DNA of 58,127 nt from Clostridiales bacterium (GCA_030156665.1 JASGMB010000012.1:1-58127); one strand, 5' to 3'; shown: positions 1-9,143, counted from the stretch's first letter. Translations and numbers: made by a program. The notes: generated by a model not told the origin, from the sequence alone.

Positions 1-703
1 CAAAAATTTCCCGATATAATTAAAAATATATCGACCTGTCGCTCACCGCAGCAAATATTTGGTGCAGTGATTAAGGAACATTATCGAAATATGAAAGAAG
101 TGGATACTAGAGAGACAATTGTCATTTCCATCATGCCTTGTACTGCTAAAAAGTTTGAAGCGGCCCGACCGGAATTAAGTGTAGCGGGTGAAAGGGATGT
201 AGACCTGGTACTTACAACGCAAGAACTTGCACTAATGATTAAGGAGGCGGGTATCGTATTTAATGAATTAGAACCGGAGGCCCCGGATATGCCTTTTGGC
301 CTTACTAGTGGTGCGGGAATCATATTTGGTGTAACTGGAGGAGTGGCAGAAGCTGTATTAAGAAGATGTTATAAGGAAAAAACTTCAAAGTCTCTAAAAG
401 AAATTGAATTCGTAGGTATCAGAGGCATGGAAGGAATAAAAGAAGCAGTGGTGGATATTGATGGAAGGGAAATTAAGATAGCTGTGGTTTGGCGGATGTG
501 TTGGAGGAGCCGGTCAGCCTATTCCACAGAGTTCTTATACAAAAAAGCAAAGGGCTAAAGGCATTTATAATGCAGATAAGATGGCGCAAATAAAAAGATC
601 GGAAGAAAATCCTATGATTATTGCTTTCTATAACGGAATGCTGAGAAATAAACATCATCTTCTCCATAGACCTACGGCAAATTGTACACATATAAAGGAG
701 TGA
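1..703 (+). pseudogene. [FeFe]-hydrogenase, 3' part, with internal deletion and frameshift
   Basis: The reading frame enters from upstream of the window. It shows H-cluster domain features: STCRSPQQIFG, then MPCTAKKFEA, then TSGAGIIFGVTGGVAEA, which are the L2-type regions of iron-only hydrogenases. After IKIAVV (about position 489) the frame breaks. The next conserved block, GGCVGGAGQP, is read in another frame from 491 to the TGA at 701-703 and ends in a HHLLH-type tail. About 30 residues expected between these blocks are missing, including the first cysteine of the CxxGC ligand motif, so the loss is near 95 nt. As it stands the gene cannot make an active enzyme. It is adjacent to a [2Fe-2S] ferredoxin, as in hydrogenase operons. 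An assembly error is the main alternative. Confidence 0.85.
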
Positions 704-708
704 TAGAA

Positions 709-960
709 ATGTTAACTATCGATGTATGTATAGGAAGTGCCTGTCATTTAAAAGGTGCATATAATGTCATTAATAAGCTGATGGAACTGATAGATAAAAA
801 AAATCTTGGAGATAAAGTATCGGTAAAAGCGGCATTTTGCCTGGGTGAGTGTACAAAAGCTGTTTCAGTAAGAGTAGATAACGACACTGTTTATTCAGTG
901 AATGAAAAAACCTTAGAAGATTTTTTCAATGAAGTAATTATGGAAAGGTTAGGAGAATGA
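709..960 (+). CDS. thioredoxin-like [2Fe-2S] ferredoxin (NuoE/HydC-like), short
   Basis: An 83-residue protein with CIGSAC near the N-terminus and CLGEC in the middle. These are the four cysteine positions of thioredoxin-fold [2Fe-2S] ferredoxins that pass electrons to or from hydrogenase and NADH-oxidising subunits. The ATG at 709 is chosen because AAAGGAG ends 8 nt before it; a longer frame upstream has no such site. It follows the hydrogenase remnant by 5 nt, so the two were probably one operon. Its 3' end overlaps the convergent prenyltransferase frame by 12 nt. The role as electron carrier is family knowledge; its partner is inferred from position. Confidence 0.85.
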   Translation: MLTIDVCIGSACHLKGAYNVINKLMELIDKKNLGDKVSVKAAFCLGECTKAVSVRVDNDTVYSVNEKTLEDFFNEVIMERLGE

Positions 961-1917
961 TACGCCATATTGCCATATGTTTATTTCTAATTTGTAATTT
1001 ATTAAGATTATCACTCTATGATGATATGTTAAAAAGATAAAATAGTGTAAAATAAGACAATCCCTTCGGTGAATTGATGTGCTTTTGGCACAAAAGGCTA
1101 AGGTAGATTGTCTTGATATTACGCTTTGCTTTAAAATAAAAAAGGCTCCATTATAGGTTTTATAGGTTTGATATACAAAGCCTTTTTCCTTGGTTCTGTT
1201 TTTATCAAAAAACCGTAAATTTTTTATAATAATAGGTAAAAGCAAATAGGTAATCAATATACCAACGGGTAAATAGCCTAATAAAAAGTAAATGGTATTT
1301 AAGATATACATGAGTATATGAGATATATAAAGGACTTTTATGGCATTATCCTGTCCGATAACAATAGGTAGTGTATTGCGGCCGTTTTGTTTATCCTCCT
1401 CAGTATCACAGGTATTGTTAGCAAGCATAATATTTGCAATTCCTAAGGCAATGGGGACTGAAACCAAGAGCACATGTAAAGAATAGCTGCTACTTTGTAC
1501 AAAATAGGCAATACTAAAAACAATAGTTCCCTCAAAAAAGCCCGAAACAATTTCGCCGAACGGTGTATGCGAAATAGGATATTTGCCGCCAGAATAAAAA
1601 TAACTTATGAGTATAGAAAAACCACCAACCGGTAAAAGTATCCAATGGGTAGATAATATAATATAGATACCTAGTAACCCGGCAGTCATTACTAAAAATA
1701 TACCAATGATAAAGGCAGTAACGGGTGAAAGCTTATACGCTACAATAGGATTATGGACATTGTATAAATAACCTTCTTTGTTTTTTGCATTTTTAAAATC
1801 AAAAAAATGATTAAATACTGTCGCAGCACCGTCAAGGAGGATAATTCCGACAGAAGTTCTGAATTCAACTAATTCGTTTAATATTTTTAATGTTAGTTTT
1901 GTGTATGTTTTTTTCAA
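949..1917 (-). CDS. UbiA-family prenyltransferase (MenA-like), altered at both ends
   Basis: A polytopic membrane protein with the two aspartate-rich motifs of UbiA enzymes: NHFFDFKNAKN near residue 36 and NNTCDTEEDKQNGRNTL in the middle. It would transfer a polyprenyl chain to an aromatic acceptor such as dihydroxynaphthoate. The start is TTG at 1917, seven bases after AGGAGG. Two oddities are visible. Between EFRTSV and GIILLDGAA, about 35 residues forming the first membrane hairpin of typical family members seem to be missing, in frame. The last 60 or so residues (from about residue 260) are translated from a dispersed repeat (1051-1132) and lack family character. The product may be non-functional. 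Confidence 0.75.
   Translation of the reverse strand: MKKTYTKLTLKILNELVEFRTSVGIILLDGAATVFNHFFDFKNAKNKEGYLYNVHNPIVAYKLSPVTAFIIGIFLVMTAGLLGIYIILSTHWILLPVGGFSILISYFYSGGKYPISHTPFGEIVSGFFEGTIVFSIAYFVQSSSYSLHVLLVSVPIALGIANIMLANNTCDTEEDKQNGRNTLPIVIGQDNAIKVLYISHILMYILNTIYFLLGYLPVGILITYLLLPIIIKNLRFFDKNRTKEKGFVYQTYKTYNGAFFILKQSVISRQSTLAFCAKSTSIHRRDCLILHYFIFLTYHHRVIILINYKLEINIWQYGVSFS
1051..1132 (-). repeat. dispersed structured repeat, family A, copy 1
   Basis: On the minus strand it reads GCGTAATATCAAGACAATCT and continues through a TGTGC...GCACA hairpin to GATTGTCTTA. The same roughly 84-nt unit occurs at 20626-20709, 23720-23804 and 37139-37222. The ends pair (AAGACAATC with GATTGTCTT). This copy lies inside the 3' end of the prenyltransferase frame and supplies its C-terminus. 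Confidence 0.85.
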
Positions 1918-1976
1918 TTTTAGTCCTCCTTATGAGTTGCTTTTATTTCGACATCCATAACAGTATTGTTACCATG

Positions 1977-3416
1977 TTATTCATAATCTTGTCTCCTATT
2001 AGGTATATCAATCCAAACCAAAGTACCTTCATTTAGTTTACTTTTTATTCCATATTTAAAATGGTGCGATTCTAAGATGTTTTTTACAATAGCCATACCT
2101 AACCCTGTACCACTGTCACTATCTCGTTTTCTGGATTTATCTACTTTATAAAATCTATCCCAGATATATGGCAAATCTTCTTCAGGGATGCCTTCCCCAT
2201 AATCTCTTATTTCTACATGTACCGTATTCTTATGGTTGTACACACTAACCACTACTTGTCCATTTTCAAAAGAGTGAATAAGTGCATTATTAATAATATT
2301 AAAAAAGACTCGCTCAATTTTATCTTCATCTGCATAAATTAGAGTATTTTTATTATCATAACGTAAAATAAGCTCTATGTTGCGTTTTTTTGCTAAAAAA
2401 GAAAGTTTTTTAATAACATCCTGTACAATTTCTATTAAAGGAATATTGGTAAGCTTAAGTTTTAGATAACCGGATTCCATCTCAGACAAATAAAGAATAT
2501 CGTTTACCATTTTATTTAATTTGTCTGTTTCTTCAACTATAATTTTTAAATTGTTATTTCTTTCATTTGGGTCGTAATCGGGCATATCTATAATTAATTC
2601 TGCATAAGCACGAATTAAGCTAAGAGGCGTTTTAAGTTCATGGGAAATATTTGCAATGAATTCTTTCCTGAATTTCTCAATTTGACCTAATTGCTCAGCT
2701 AAAGCATTAATTGTTTTCCCAAGCATACCAATTTCATCCTTTGAATCTAGATGAACACTGGCATTAAAATCGCCTTTAGCGATTTCTTTTGCAGTTTCTG
2801 TGATTTTTAAAATAGGTTTTGTAAAAAGTTTAGCCAGTAAAAAAGAGAGTACTGCAGCGATAAGCAGAGAGATTATACTAATAATTGATAACTGTTTTTT
2901 TAAAATAGATATTGTTTCATAAACAGGTGCTAAGGGTGTAATGAGTATTACACCACCGATAATATTATTACCACTTTCGATTGGGACTCCTACGATAAGC
3001 AAAGATATTTTATGACGTTGATTTCTATCAGTTTTTTCTACTAACACTTTTCCTTGTAAGAGTTTTGTAATGTCTAGATATTCTATGAAGGTTCTGGAAA
3101 ATTCAGATCTTTTATCAGACCTTTTTAAAGAGGTAATATTATCATTAGAAATGATAATATTACCTTTGGCATCAATAACATAAATTTTGCTGTCAAAAGA
3201 GGAAGAAAAGGATTCGATTTCTGTACTGATATTTTGTTTATCTTTGGATGCCTCTACCATAGAAGCAATTTTCTTTCCTTCAGCTAGCAAGCTGTTTTTA
3301 CGTTCATAAATATAAAAACGATTCAAAAAAGCTATCTGAAATATCCATATTAATATCAATATGATTAAAACTAAAGATGTTATAGCTAGTCCCATTTTGC
3401 TAAATATACTTTTCAT
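1977..3416 (-). CDS. sensor histidine kinase with HAMP domain
   Basis: A 479-residue membrane kinase. It has an N-terminal membrane helix, an extracellular sensor region of about 130 residues, a second helix (about residues 180-200), a HAMP linker, a HisKA domain with ISHELKTP (phospho-acceptor His259) and an HATPase domain with NIINNALIHS, DYGEGIPEEDLP and GTGLGMAIVK. All catalytic boxes are present. The ATG at 3416 follows AGGTGA by five bases and leaves a one-base gap after the response-regulator stop; a GTG at 3425 would give a short overlap. It forms an operon with the regulator upstream and probably senses an envelope or antimicrobial stress, given the divergent efflux operon. The ligand is not deducible. 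Confidence 0.93.
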   Translation of the reverse strand: MKSIFSKMGLAITSLVLIILILIWIFQIAFLNRFYIYERKNSLLAEGKKIASMVEASKDKQNISTEIESFSSSFDSKIYVIDAKGNIIISNDNITSLKRSDKRSEFSRTFIEYLDITKLLQGKVLVEKTDRNQRHKISLLIVGVPIESGNNIIGGVILITPLAPVYETISILKKQLSIISIISLLIAAVLSFLLAKLFTKPILKITETAKEIAKGDFNASVHLDSKDEIGMLGKTINALAEQLGQIEKFRKEFIANISHELKTPLSLIRAYAELIIDMPDYDPNERNNNLKIIVEETDKLNKMVNDILYLSEMESGYLKLKLTNIPLIEIVQDVIKKLSFLAKKRNIELILRYDNKNTLIYADEDKIERVFFNIINNALIHSFENGQVVVSVYNHKNTVHVEIRDYGEGIPEEDLPYIWDRFYKVDKSRKRDSDSGTGLGMAIVKNILESHHFKYGIKSKLNEGTLVWIDIPNRRQDYE

Positions 3417-3417
3417 T

Positions 3418-4104
3418 TTAGTCACCTACATTAAATTTATATCCAGTTCCCCATACGGTGTGAATATAATGTTTATAATCGCCTAATTTTTCTCTAAGCT
3501 GCTTTATATGCGTGTCCGCTGTTCTTGAATCCCCAAAAAAATCATATCCCCATACACTGGTTAATAATTGTTCACGGTTGAATACTCTTTCCGGGTTTTG
3601 TACAAGAAAATATAAAAGCTCAAATTCCTTAGGAGTTAAAATAAGCTCTTTATCAGATATAAAAGCTTGTTTAGAAACAGGATTAACTTTTACCTGACCG
3701 ACTTCTATGAAAGTTTGGCCAGATTTCGACGCTTTGTTACCGCTTCGTCTCAAAAGTGCTTTTACTCTGGCAATCATTTCTTTTGGGCTAAAAGGTTTTA
3801 CGATATAATCATCAACGCCCAGATCAAAACCAAAAAGTTTATCGTATTCTTCACCTCTTGCCGTTAACATTATAATCGGAACAGAAGATGACTTGCGAAT
3901 TTCTCTACAAACAGTCCAGCCATCTATTTCAGGCATCATCACATCTAGTATTATAAGTGAAAAATGTGTAGTCTTTATTTTATCTAATGCGTTTTTGCCG
4001 TTATTGGCTTCTTCTACTGCATAACCTTCGCTGTTAAGATAAATTTTAATAACATTACGTATTTTATCTTCGTCATCAACTACTAGAATCTTTATACCGT
4101 TCAT
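3418..4104 (-). CDS. OmpR/PhoB-family response regulator
   Basis: A 228-residue regulator with an N-terminal receiver (acidic pair D10-D11, phospho-acceptor D54, Thr81, Lys103) and a C-terminal winged helix ending in the family pattern HIHTVWGTGYKF. The ATG follows AAAGGAGC by nine bases. It is the first gene of a pair with the sensor kinase. Its most likely target is the region 4790-4894, where TTGTG boxes repeat every 11 bp as expected for tandem binding by this family, between this operon and the MacA/MacB-type genes. The target assignment is inference. Confidence 0.95.
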   Translation of the reverse strand: MNGIKILVVDDEDKIRNVIKIYLNSEGYAVEEANNGKNALDKIKTTHFSLIILDVMMPEIDGWTVCREIRKSSSVPIIMLTARGEEYDKLFGFDLGVDDYIVKPFSPKEMIARVKALLRRSGNKASKSGQTFIEVGQVKVNPVSKQAFISDKELILTPKEFELLYFLVQNPERVFNREQLLTSVWGYDFFGDSRTADTHIKQLREKLGDYKHYIHTVWGTGYKFNVGD

Positions 4105-4168
4105 AGATACATAGCTCCTTTATATATTTTGTGAGTAAAATAAAAAGTTTACCTGCAAAAAACTATTA

Positions 4169-4268
4169 TATCGATAATCAATATCTAAATTTAAAATAAA
4201 TGAATGTAGTTATTGATGAAATTAACCAACTTTAAATTATAATATTTAGTTTTAAAGTTGGTTAATTA
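4169..4268 (-). repeat. dispersed repeat, family F, copy 1
   Basis: Read on the minus strand it consists of two adjacent hairpins. The first is TTAACCAACTTTAAA paired with its complement around an A/T loop. The second has arms near ATCGATAA and TTATCGAT, imperfect in this copy. A copy of about the same length lies at 20709-20808, and only the second hairpin is found at 16511-16568. Confidence 0.8.
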
Positions 4269-4362
4269 TAAAAAGTAAATTAATTTTTATACAATAAAAA
4301 CAACTCTCTTATTATATTATATCATGATTGTTATGCTGTTTTTGTAAAAAAAGTGTAAACAG

Positions 4363-4740
4363 TTATTGTAGTACACGTCTTAAAATGGCTTGCAGTTTTT
4401 TAGCTAATAATTCTAAGCTGTAGTAGTTGATAAAAACGTCATCTGCACCTTCTTCAAATGCTTGCAAAATGGTTTTTTCAGGTTCATCTGTCCATGTTGT
4501 TACCATGATTGGAATTGTGCTTTCATATCGAATTTCTTTTAATGCTTCTATTCCTGAAATATCGGATAGATCTATATTTTCTAATATAATAACGTCAGGC
4601 TTGGACGTACTGAGAACTGTTAATATTTCTTCTGTATTAAAAGCTTTTAGGATAGTATAATGATTGTCAATAAGATAGTTTTCCAATGGGCTTGGTATTC
4701 TTTTTCCAAAATTAGCAATTAGAATACTTCCTTTTTGCAT
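4363..4740 (-). CDS. receiver-like domain protein without the phospho-acceptor Asp
   Basis: A 125-residue stand-alone domain with the length and pattern of a response-regulator receiver (KGSILIAN..., PDVIILENIDLSDISGIEAL, IPIMVTTW, GADDVFI, ending AILRRVLQ). The acidic pair is absent, the expected phospho-acceptor Asp is Glu (in IILEN), and the conserved Lys is Asn. No effector domain follows, so it looks like a regulator cut off at the linker. The ATG at 4740 follows GGAGGG at a spacing of 11; an earlier ATG at 4761 lies upstream of that site. It may be a phosphorylation-independent partner or a decaying paralogue of the adjacent OmpR-type regulator. Confidence 0.75.
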   Translation of the reverse strand: MQKGSILIANFGKRIPSPLENYLIDNHYTILKAFNTEEILTVLSTSKPDVIILENIDLSDISGIEALKEIRYESTIPIMVTTWTDEPEKTILQAFEEGADDVFINYYSLELLAKKLQAILRRVLQ

Positions 4741-4789
4741 TTGTACTTGAACCCTCCACATATTTATTTGTCTATAGTTTACAGTTTAA

Positions 4790-4894
4790 TTGTGATAAAA
4801 TTGTGTGATTTCAGTTTGAATTTGTGAAGAGTTTGTGAATATTTTGTGGGAATCTTTACGGAATTTTTAAAATATTATCACAAATTCATCACAA
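4790..4894 (+). promoter_or_regulatory. 11-bp-phased TTGTG box array (probable OmpR-type regulator site)
   Basis: TTGTG starts at 4790, 4801, 4822, 4833 and 4844. Steps are 11 bp, with one position skipped between 4801 and 4822. The complement TCACAA occurs at 4878 and 4889, again 11 bp apart. Direct repeats at 11-bp spacing are the usual binding pattern of OmpR/PhoB-family dimers. The array sits between the divergent regulator genes and the efflux operon. Confidence 0.7.
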
Positions 4895-4963
4895 TTAGTA
4901 TTTATACTAAAAAGTATCGCAAAAAAATCTCTAATCAATTTTTTGTGTAAAGGGGAGATATAA

Positions 4964-6658
4964 TTGAAAAAACAATTATTGAAGCATGTTAATAAAATCA
5001 TTATTTTTCTAGTGGTCCTTATTGTAGGATTCGGTGGTTATTATGGTTATAACAAATGGATAGCCAATAAAGTATCAAATAACAATCAAAACCAAGCAAC
5101 CGTTGCAGTTGCACGAGGAGATTTGAGTGTAAAAATATCCGGTACAGGTACAGTCCGACCAATACAAAGATATGAAATAGTGTCATTAGTTACAGGTACA
5201 ATTCTCAGTGCTCCCTTTGAGGAAGGAATGCAAGTAAAAGCCGGTGATCTACTTTACCAATTTGATAATAGTGATGCGTACATTAGTATTGAAAAGCTCA
5301 AAAATAGTATTGCTAAATTCAAATTGACAGACAAACAGAATGAAGAGGAAATTAAAAATCTCGAAGTTACTGCACCTTTTGACGGACGAATTATTAATTT
5401 CTCTGTTAAAGAGGGTGATAATATAGGAGGGAAGATTGCAGATATTGTTGATGATACTAAATTAGTAGCTAGGGTACCGTTTAATGCATCTCAGGTTCAA
5501 AAAATACAAGTAGGACAGGATGCCCAAGTAATTGTAGCTGAATATATGCAATATATAGATGGAAAAGTCATCTCCAAAAGCAGTTCTGGAAATCCATCTT
5601 CTGACGGCTCTATTTTATATAATGTAGAAATTGAGATAAAAAATGGAGGTGCCCTGGTTCCGGGAACGCAAGTAAGAGCAATTGCTAAAACATCACAAGG
5701 AGATATGATCTCACCTACGGAGGGACCTTTAGAGTACGCTAAAGAGCAAGCGATATATGCTGAGACTTCAGGAATTGTTAAAAAGGTTTATGTACAGAAT
5801 AATGAAAGAATTACCGCAGGACAAAAAATATTGGAATTAGAAAATGATGATGTACTTGTAAATCGTGATAAAAATTATTTAGAATTACAAGATTTACAGT
5901 TAAATTTAGAGCAACAGCAGAAAGAGTTAGAGGATTATCGCATAGTGTCTCCAATTGATGGCATCGTGGTTGAAAAAAATGCAAAAGCCGGTGATACAAT
6001 CAATAATAAGGACAACAATGTTCTCATGGTAGTTGCGGACATGAGCAAAATGGTGTTTAGCATGGATATTGACGAGCTGGATATCTCTAAAGTGAAAATA
6101 GGTCAAAACGTAGAGGTTACAGCAGATGCTTTGCCAGGTAAAAAGTTTGAAGGCAAAGTAAGCAATATTGCTGCAGAAGGGCAGTCCTCAAATGGTGTAA
6201 CGACGTACGAAGTTGAAGTGACGATTGAAAATTATGGTGAATTAAGATCGGGCATGAATGTAAATGCTGAAATTTTGGTTCAAAATAAAGAGAATGTCTT
6301 ATACTTGCCAATGGCAGCCGTTCAAAAAAGTAAGGGTAAAACATTTGTATTTGTAAAAAATAGTAATGATTTAAAAAATACTTCTGTAAAGAATAACACA
6401 CAAACTCTAAAAAGTTCATCAAAACAATCAGAGGCAGCTACCAATGTCAATGATAGAATCATGAAGCAAGTAGAAGTAGGGATTAATAATGATCAATATA
6501 TAGAAATTGTAAGTGGGTTGACAGAAGGAGAAGAAGTTTTATTACCTTATACGCCATCCCAATTGAGTAGCAGTAATCGAAATGGAATGATGGGTGGTAT
6601 TCCTGGTATGGGTGGAATGCCTAGAGAGCCAGGAGGAACAGTAAGACTAAGAAGATAG
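4964..6658 (+). CDS. HlyD/MacA-family efflux periplasmic-type adaptor
   Basis: A 564-residue membrane-anchored adaptor for an ABC exporter. It has an N-terminal membrane helix (about residues 10-28), then two successive biotinyl-lipoyl/barrel-sandwich and beta-barrel repeats (VTAPFDGRI and VSPIDGIVV mark the two lipoyl halves), a coiled-coil segment (about residues 300-325) and a Gly/Met-rich tail (GMMGGIPGMGGMP). The duplicated lipoyl modules make it longer than a simple MacA. The start is TTG at 4964, after GGGGAGA. It is the first gene of a three-gene operon with the ATPase and permease and lies downstream of the phased regulator boxes. The substrate is unknown. Confidence 0.9.
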   Translation: MKKQLLKHVNKIIIFLVVLIVGFGGYYGYNKWIANKVSNNNQNQATVAVARGDLSVKISGTGTVRPIQRYEIVSLVTGTILSAPFEEGMQVKAGDLLYQFDNSDAYISIEKLKNSIAKFKLTDKQNEEEIKNLEVTAPFDGRIINFSVKEGDNIGGKIADIVDDTKLVARVPFNASQVQKIQVGQDAQVIVAEYMQYIDGKVISKSSSGNPSSDGSILYNVEIEIKNGGALVPGTQVRAIAKTSQGDMISPTEGPLEYAKEQAIYAETSGIVKKVYVQNNERITAGQKILELENDDVLVNRDKNYLELQDLQLNLEQQQKELEDYRIVSPIDGIVVEKNAKAGDTINNKDNNVLMVVADMSKMVFSMDIDELDISKVKIGQNVEVTADALPGKKFEGKVSNIAAEGQSSNGVTTYEVEVTIENYGELRSGMNVNAEILVQNKENVLYLPMAAVQKSKGKTFVFVKNSNDLKNTSVKNNTQTLKSSSKQSEAATNVNDRIMKQVEVGINNDQYIEIVSGLTEGEEVLLPYTPSQLSSSNRNGMMGGIPGMGGMPREPGGTVRLRR

Positions 6659-6673
6659 AATGGGGGGAAATAG

Positions 6674-7354
6674 ATGATTAGAATTCAAAACATGTATAAA
6701 ATTTATAAAATGGGTAAGGTTGAAGTTAAAGCTCTAGATAACATTTCTATTCATATCAAGGCGAAAGAATTTGTTGCAATTATTGGGCCTTCAGGGTCAG
6801 GAAAGTCTACGCTAATGAATATGATAGGATGTTTGGACACGCCTACTTCAGGTGCTTATTATTTAGATAATAAGGAAGTCAGTAAATTAAAAGACGATGA
6901 TTTAGCAGAAATCAGAAATAAAAAAGTAGGATTTATTTTTCAAAGATTTAATTTGCTGCCTAAGTTAACAGCATTTGAAAATGTAGAATTACCCCTTATT
7001 TATAGGGGAATATCAAGAAAAAAACGGGTCCAAATGGTTTTAGAAGCGTTGGAACAGGTGGGTTTAGGAGACAGAATACATCATAGACCACCGGAATTAT
7101 CGGGAGGACAGCAGCAAAGAGTAGCCATCGCGAGAGCACTTTCCAGCAAACCCCCTTTAATATTGGCTGATGAACCTACAGGTGCTCTTGATTCTAAATC
7201 CGGTTATGAAGTGATAAATATGATGCATAAACTGCATGAAATGGGAAATACGATTGTTCTAATTACGCATGATAGCAACATTGCACAGCAAGCCAAGAGA
7301 ATTATAAGAATTATGGATGGTAAAATTGTTGAAGATAAGGAGGGAGCTCAGTGA
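6674..7354 (+). CDS. MacB/LolD-type ABC transporter ATP-binding protein
   Basis: A 226-residue nucleotide-binding subunit with Walker [10 protein letters not shown] (about residues 38-46), Q-loop FQRFNLLP, signature LSGGQQQR, Walker [12 protein letters not shown] and H-loop THD. This is the subgroup that powers mechanotransmission-type exporters and lipoprotein or antimicrobial-peptide pumps. It starts 15 nt after the adaptor stop, behind GGGGGAAA, and its 3' end overlaps the permease start by four bases, indicating translational coupling. Confidence 0.95.
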   Translation: MIRIQNMYKIYKMGKVEVKALDNISIHIKAKEFVAIIGPSGSGKSTLMNMIGCLDTPTSGAYYLDNKEVSKLKDDDLAEIRNKKVGFIFQRFNLLPKLTAFENVELPLIYRGISRKKRVQMVLEALEQVGLGDRIHHRPPELSGGQQQRVAIARALSSKPPLILADEPTGALDSKSGYEVINMMHKLHEMGNTIVLITHDSNIAQQAKRIIRIMDGKIVEDKEGAQ

Positions 7355-8526
7355 ACCTTTTACAGGCTTTTAATATGGCTTTAAAAAGTATCGCTAGCAA
7401 CAAGATTCGAGCTCTCCTCACAATGTTGGGGATTGTTATTGGTGTTAGTTCGGTAATTATTCTTGTAAGCTTGGGAGAAGGTTCAAGTAAAGTAATTACT
7501 GAAAGAATTCAAAGTATGGGAACCAATTTAATTCATGTACGAATTTTTGGAAGAGGTAGCAATAGAACGGTGAGTGAAGACGAATTAATAAGTTTAGCTG
7601 CTAATAATAGTGAAGTTATCGAAAATGTAGTACCGTCATTGGACGATACAGTAACGATAAAATACAGCAATAAGAATATGCAAACCTCTTTAGTAGGGAC
7701 AAGTGAAGCTTATCAAACTGTCAGGAATACCAATGTACAGCAGGGGAGATTTTTTAGTGCATTAGATGTTGAAAGACGTCAAAAAGTCGTATTAATAGGT
7801 GCCTATATTGCGAATGAGCTTTTTGCCGGCATGTCACCTATAGGACAAACAATCAAAATCAACGGTGACGTATTTACTGTAGTCGGTGTATTGGAAGAAA
7901 AGGCAGGTGCTGCGCAAGGTTCAGATGATGATAGAGTAATTATTCCATATACTACAGCAAAAAGATTGGTAAGAAATGCAAATATTACAACATTTTATGT
8001 TCAGGCAAAAACACCTGATACTGTAGACAGTGCCATGCAAAAAGTAGAAGAATTTCTATTTAAAAAATTTAACAATACAGATTCATATAGAGTATTTAAT
8101 CAGGCTGATATGCTGAATACTGTTAATGAAACAACCAAGACATTATCAATGATGTTAGGGGGAATAGCGGCAATTTCTCTTGTAGTTGGAGGAATAGGAA
8201 TTATGAATATTATGCTCGTTTCGGTAACAGAAAGAACAAGAGAAATTGGTATAAGAAAAGCAATTGGTGCCAAAAGAAAAAGTATACTAGTACAGTTTTT
8301 AATTGAATCAGTTGTTGTAAGTTGTTTAGGGGGATTGATAGGTGTAGTATTTGGTGTCATTGGTGCACACTTTATAGGTAAATTAATGAGTATTTCTGCT
8401 CAACCTTCTTTTACTACAATCATATTATCGTTTTCTTTTTCTGCTGTTGTAGGAATATTTTTCGGATTCTACCCAGCAGACAAAGCTTCAAGGCTTAATC
8501 CTATAGAAGCTTTAAGATTTGAATAG
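7351..8526 (+). CDS. MacB-type ABC transporter permease (FtsX fold)
   Basis: A 391-residue permease with one N-terminal membrane helix after NKIRALLTMLGIVIGVSSVI, a large extracytoplasmic MacB domain (about residues 45-260) and three C-terminal helices with the FtsX signature VTERTREIGIRKAIGAKR. The start is GTG, overlapping the ATPase stop by four bases. Length and topology are normal for Gram-positive MacB relatives. With the adaptor and ATPase it forms a tripartite-style exporter, probably induced by the neighbouring two-component system. Confidence 0.95.
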   Translation: MNLLQAFNMALKSIASNKIRALLTMLGIVIGVSSVIILVSLGEGSSKVITERIQSMGTNLIHVRIFGRGSNRTVSEDELISLAANNSEVIENVVPSLDDTVTIKYSNKNMQTSLVGTSEAYQTVRNTNVQQGRFFSALDVERRQKVVLIGAYIANELFAGMSPIGQTIKINGDVFTVVGVLEEKAGAAQGSDDDRVIIPYTTAKRLVRNANITTFYVQAKTPDTVDSAMQKVEEFLFKKFNNTDSYRVFNQADMLNTVNETTKTLSMMLGGIAAISLVVGGIGIMNIMLVSVTERTREIGIRKAIGAKRKSILVQFLIESVVVSCLGGLIGVVFGVIGAHFIGKLMSISAQPSFTTIILSFSFSAVVGIFFGFYPADKASRLNPIEALRFE

Positions 8527-8933
8527 AAATTTTAAAGCATACTTAACTAAAATTGGATAGATATAATAATGATTCTGCTGCAATAACTCAAAAATATAAA
8601 ATCTTATGAATAATTATACTGCTTTTAGGTCTTATAAAGGTGCATTCACTGTATATTTATAAGCAGAACTTAATAAAAATGAGTTATTGCAGTGAAATCA
8701 ACAATATGATATATATATCATCTAATATACCAGTCTTATTTAATAATCTAGTGATGAAAATGTTCAGTCAAGTAAAAGCATATCAGGTCTTATGGCTAAA
8801 GTTCTAATAAGAACAGTTCTCAATGATCAGTGCCATTTCCATTGCTTTACTCGCTTTACGCGGAATACTTGCCGCTTTCGGGTTGGCATAAGTAATTTAA
8901 AAGGGGCTCCCATATATAGGGGATGTCCCTTTT

Positions 8934-8984
8934 ATTGTATTAACGAATACCACCTGCATTGCAGGTGGTATTCGTTAATACAAT
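8934..8984. terminator. 25-bp-arm hairpin, possible bidirectional terminator
   Basis: Arms 8934-8958 and 8960-8984 are exact complements around a single T, with CCACCTGCA and TGCAGGTGG at the tip. A/T-rich outer arms would give a U-rich tail in either direction. It abuts repeat B. Confidence 0.6.
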
Positions 8985-9020
8985 AATATTTTGACTAGTA
9001 CAACAGCTTAATGTATACTT
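8983..9020 (+). repeat. repeat B copy 1, promoter-like
   Basis: Contains TTTTGACTAGTACAACA, also found near 19145 and 34561. TTGACT at 8990-8995 is followed after 17 nt by TATACT, which would make a vegetative promoter pointing at the VanY-like gene. Confidence 0.55.
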
Positions 9021-9143
9021 TTTCAATCCGACAGTGTCTATGATAGTAAAAAATAAGATATATCATATCAATGCATTTTAAAGCATAAAACATCATATAT
9101 AAAATTAATAGAGATGAGTCTTTATGAAAGGATGGAATACATC

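Larger units (their letters stand above)
8527..9143. other. gene-free stretch: inverted repeats, a long hairpin and a repeat B copy
   Basis: No credible coding frame. It holds an inverted repeat TGCAATAACTC (near 8579) and GAGTTATTGCA (near 8683) about 100 bp apart. A short hairpin AAAAGGG...CCCTTTT lies at 8899-8935. A near-perfect 51-bp hairpin at 8934-8984 is followed by one copy of repeat B. A 64-codon open frame at 8792-8986 runs through these structures and is not protein-like. Confidence 0.7.

Noticed and set aside
8792-8986. 64-codon frame with Cys-rich peptide
   Set aside because: It spans two hairpins and lacks a ribosome-binding site; composition is driven by the inverted repeats.
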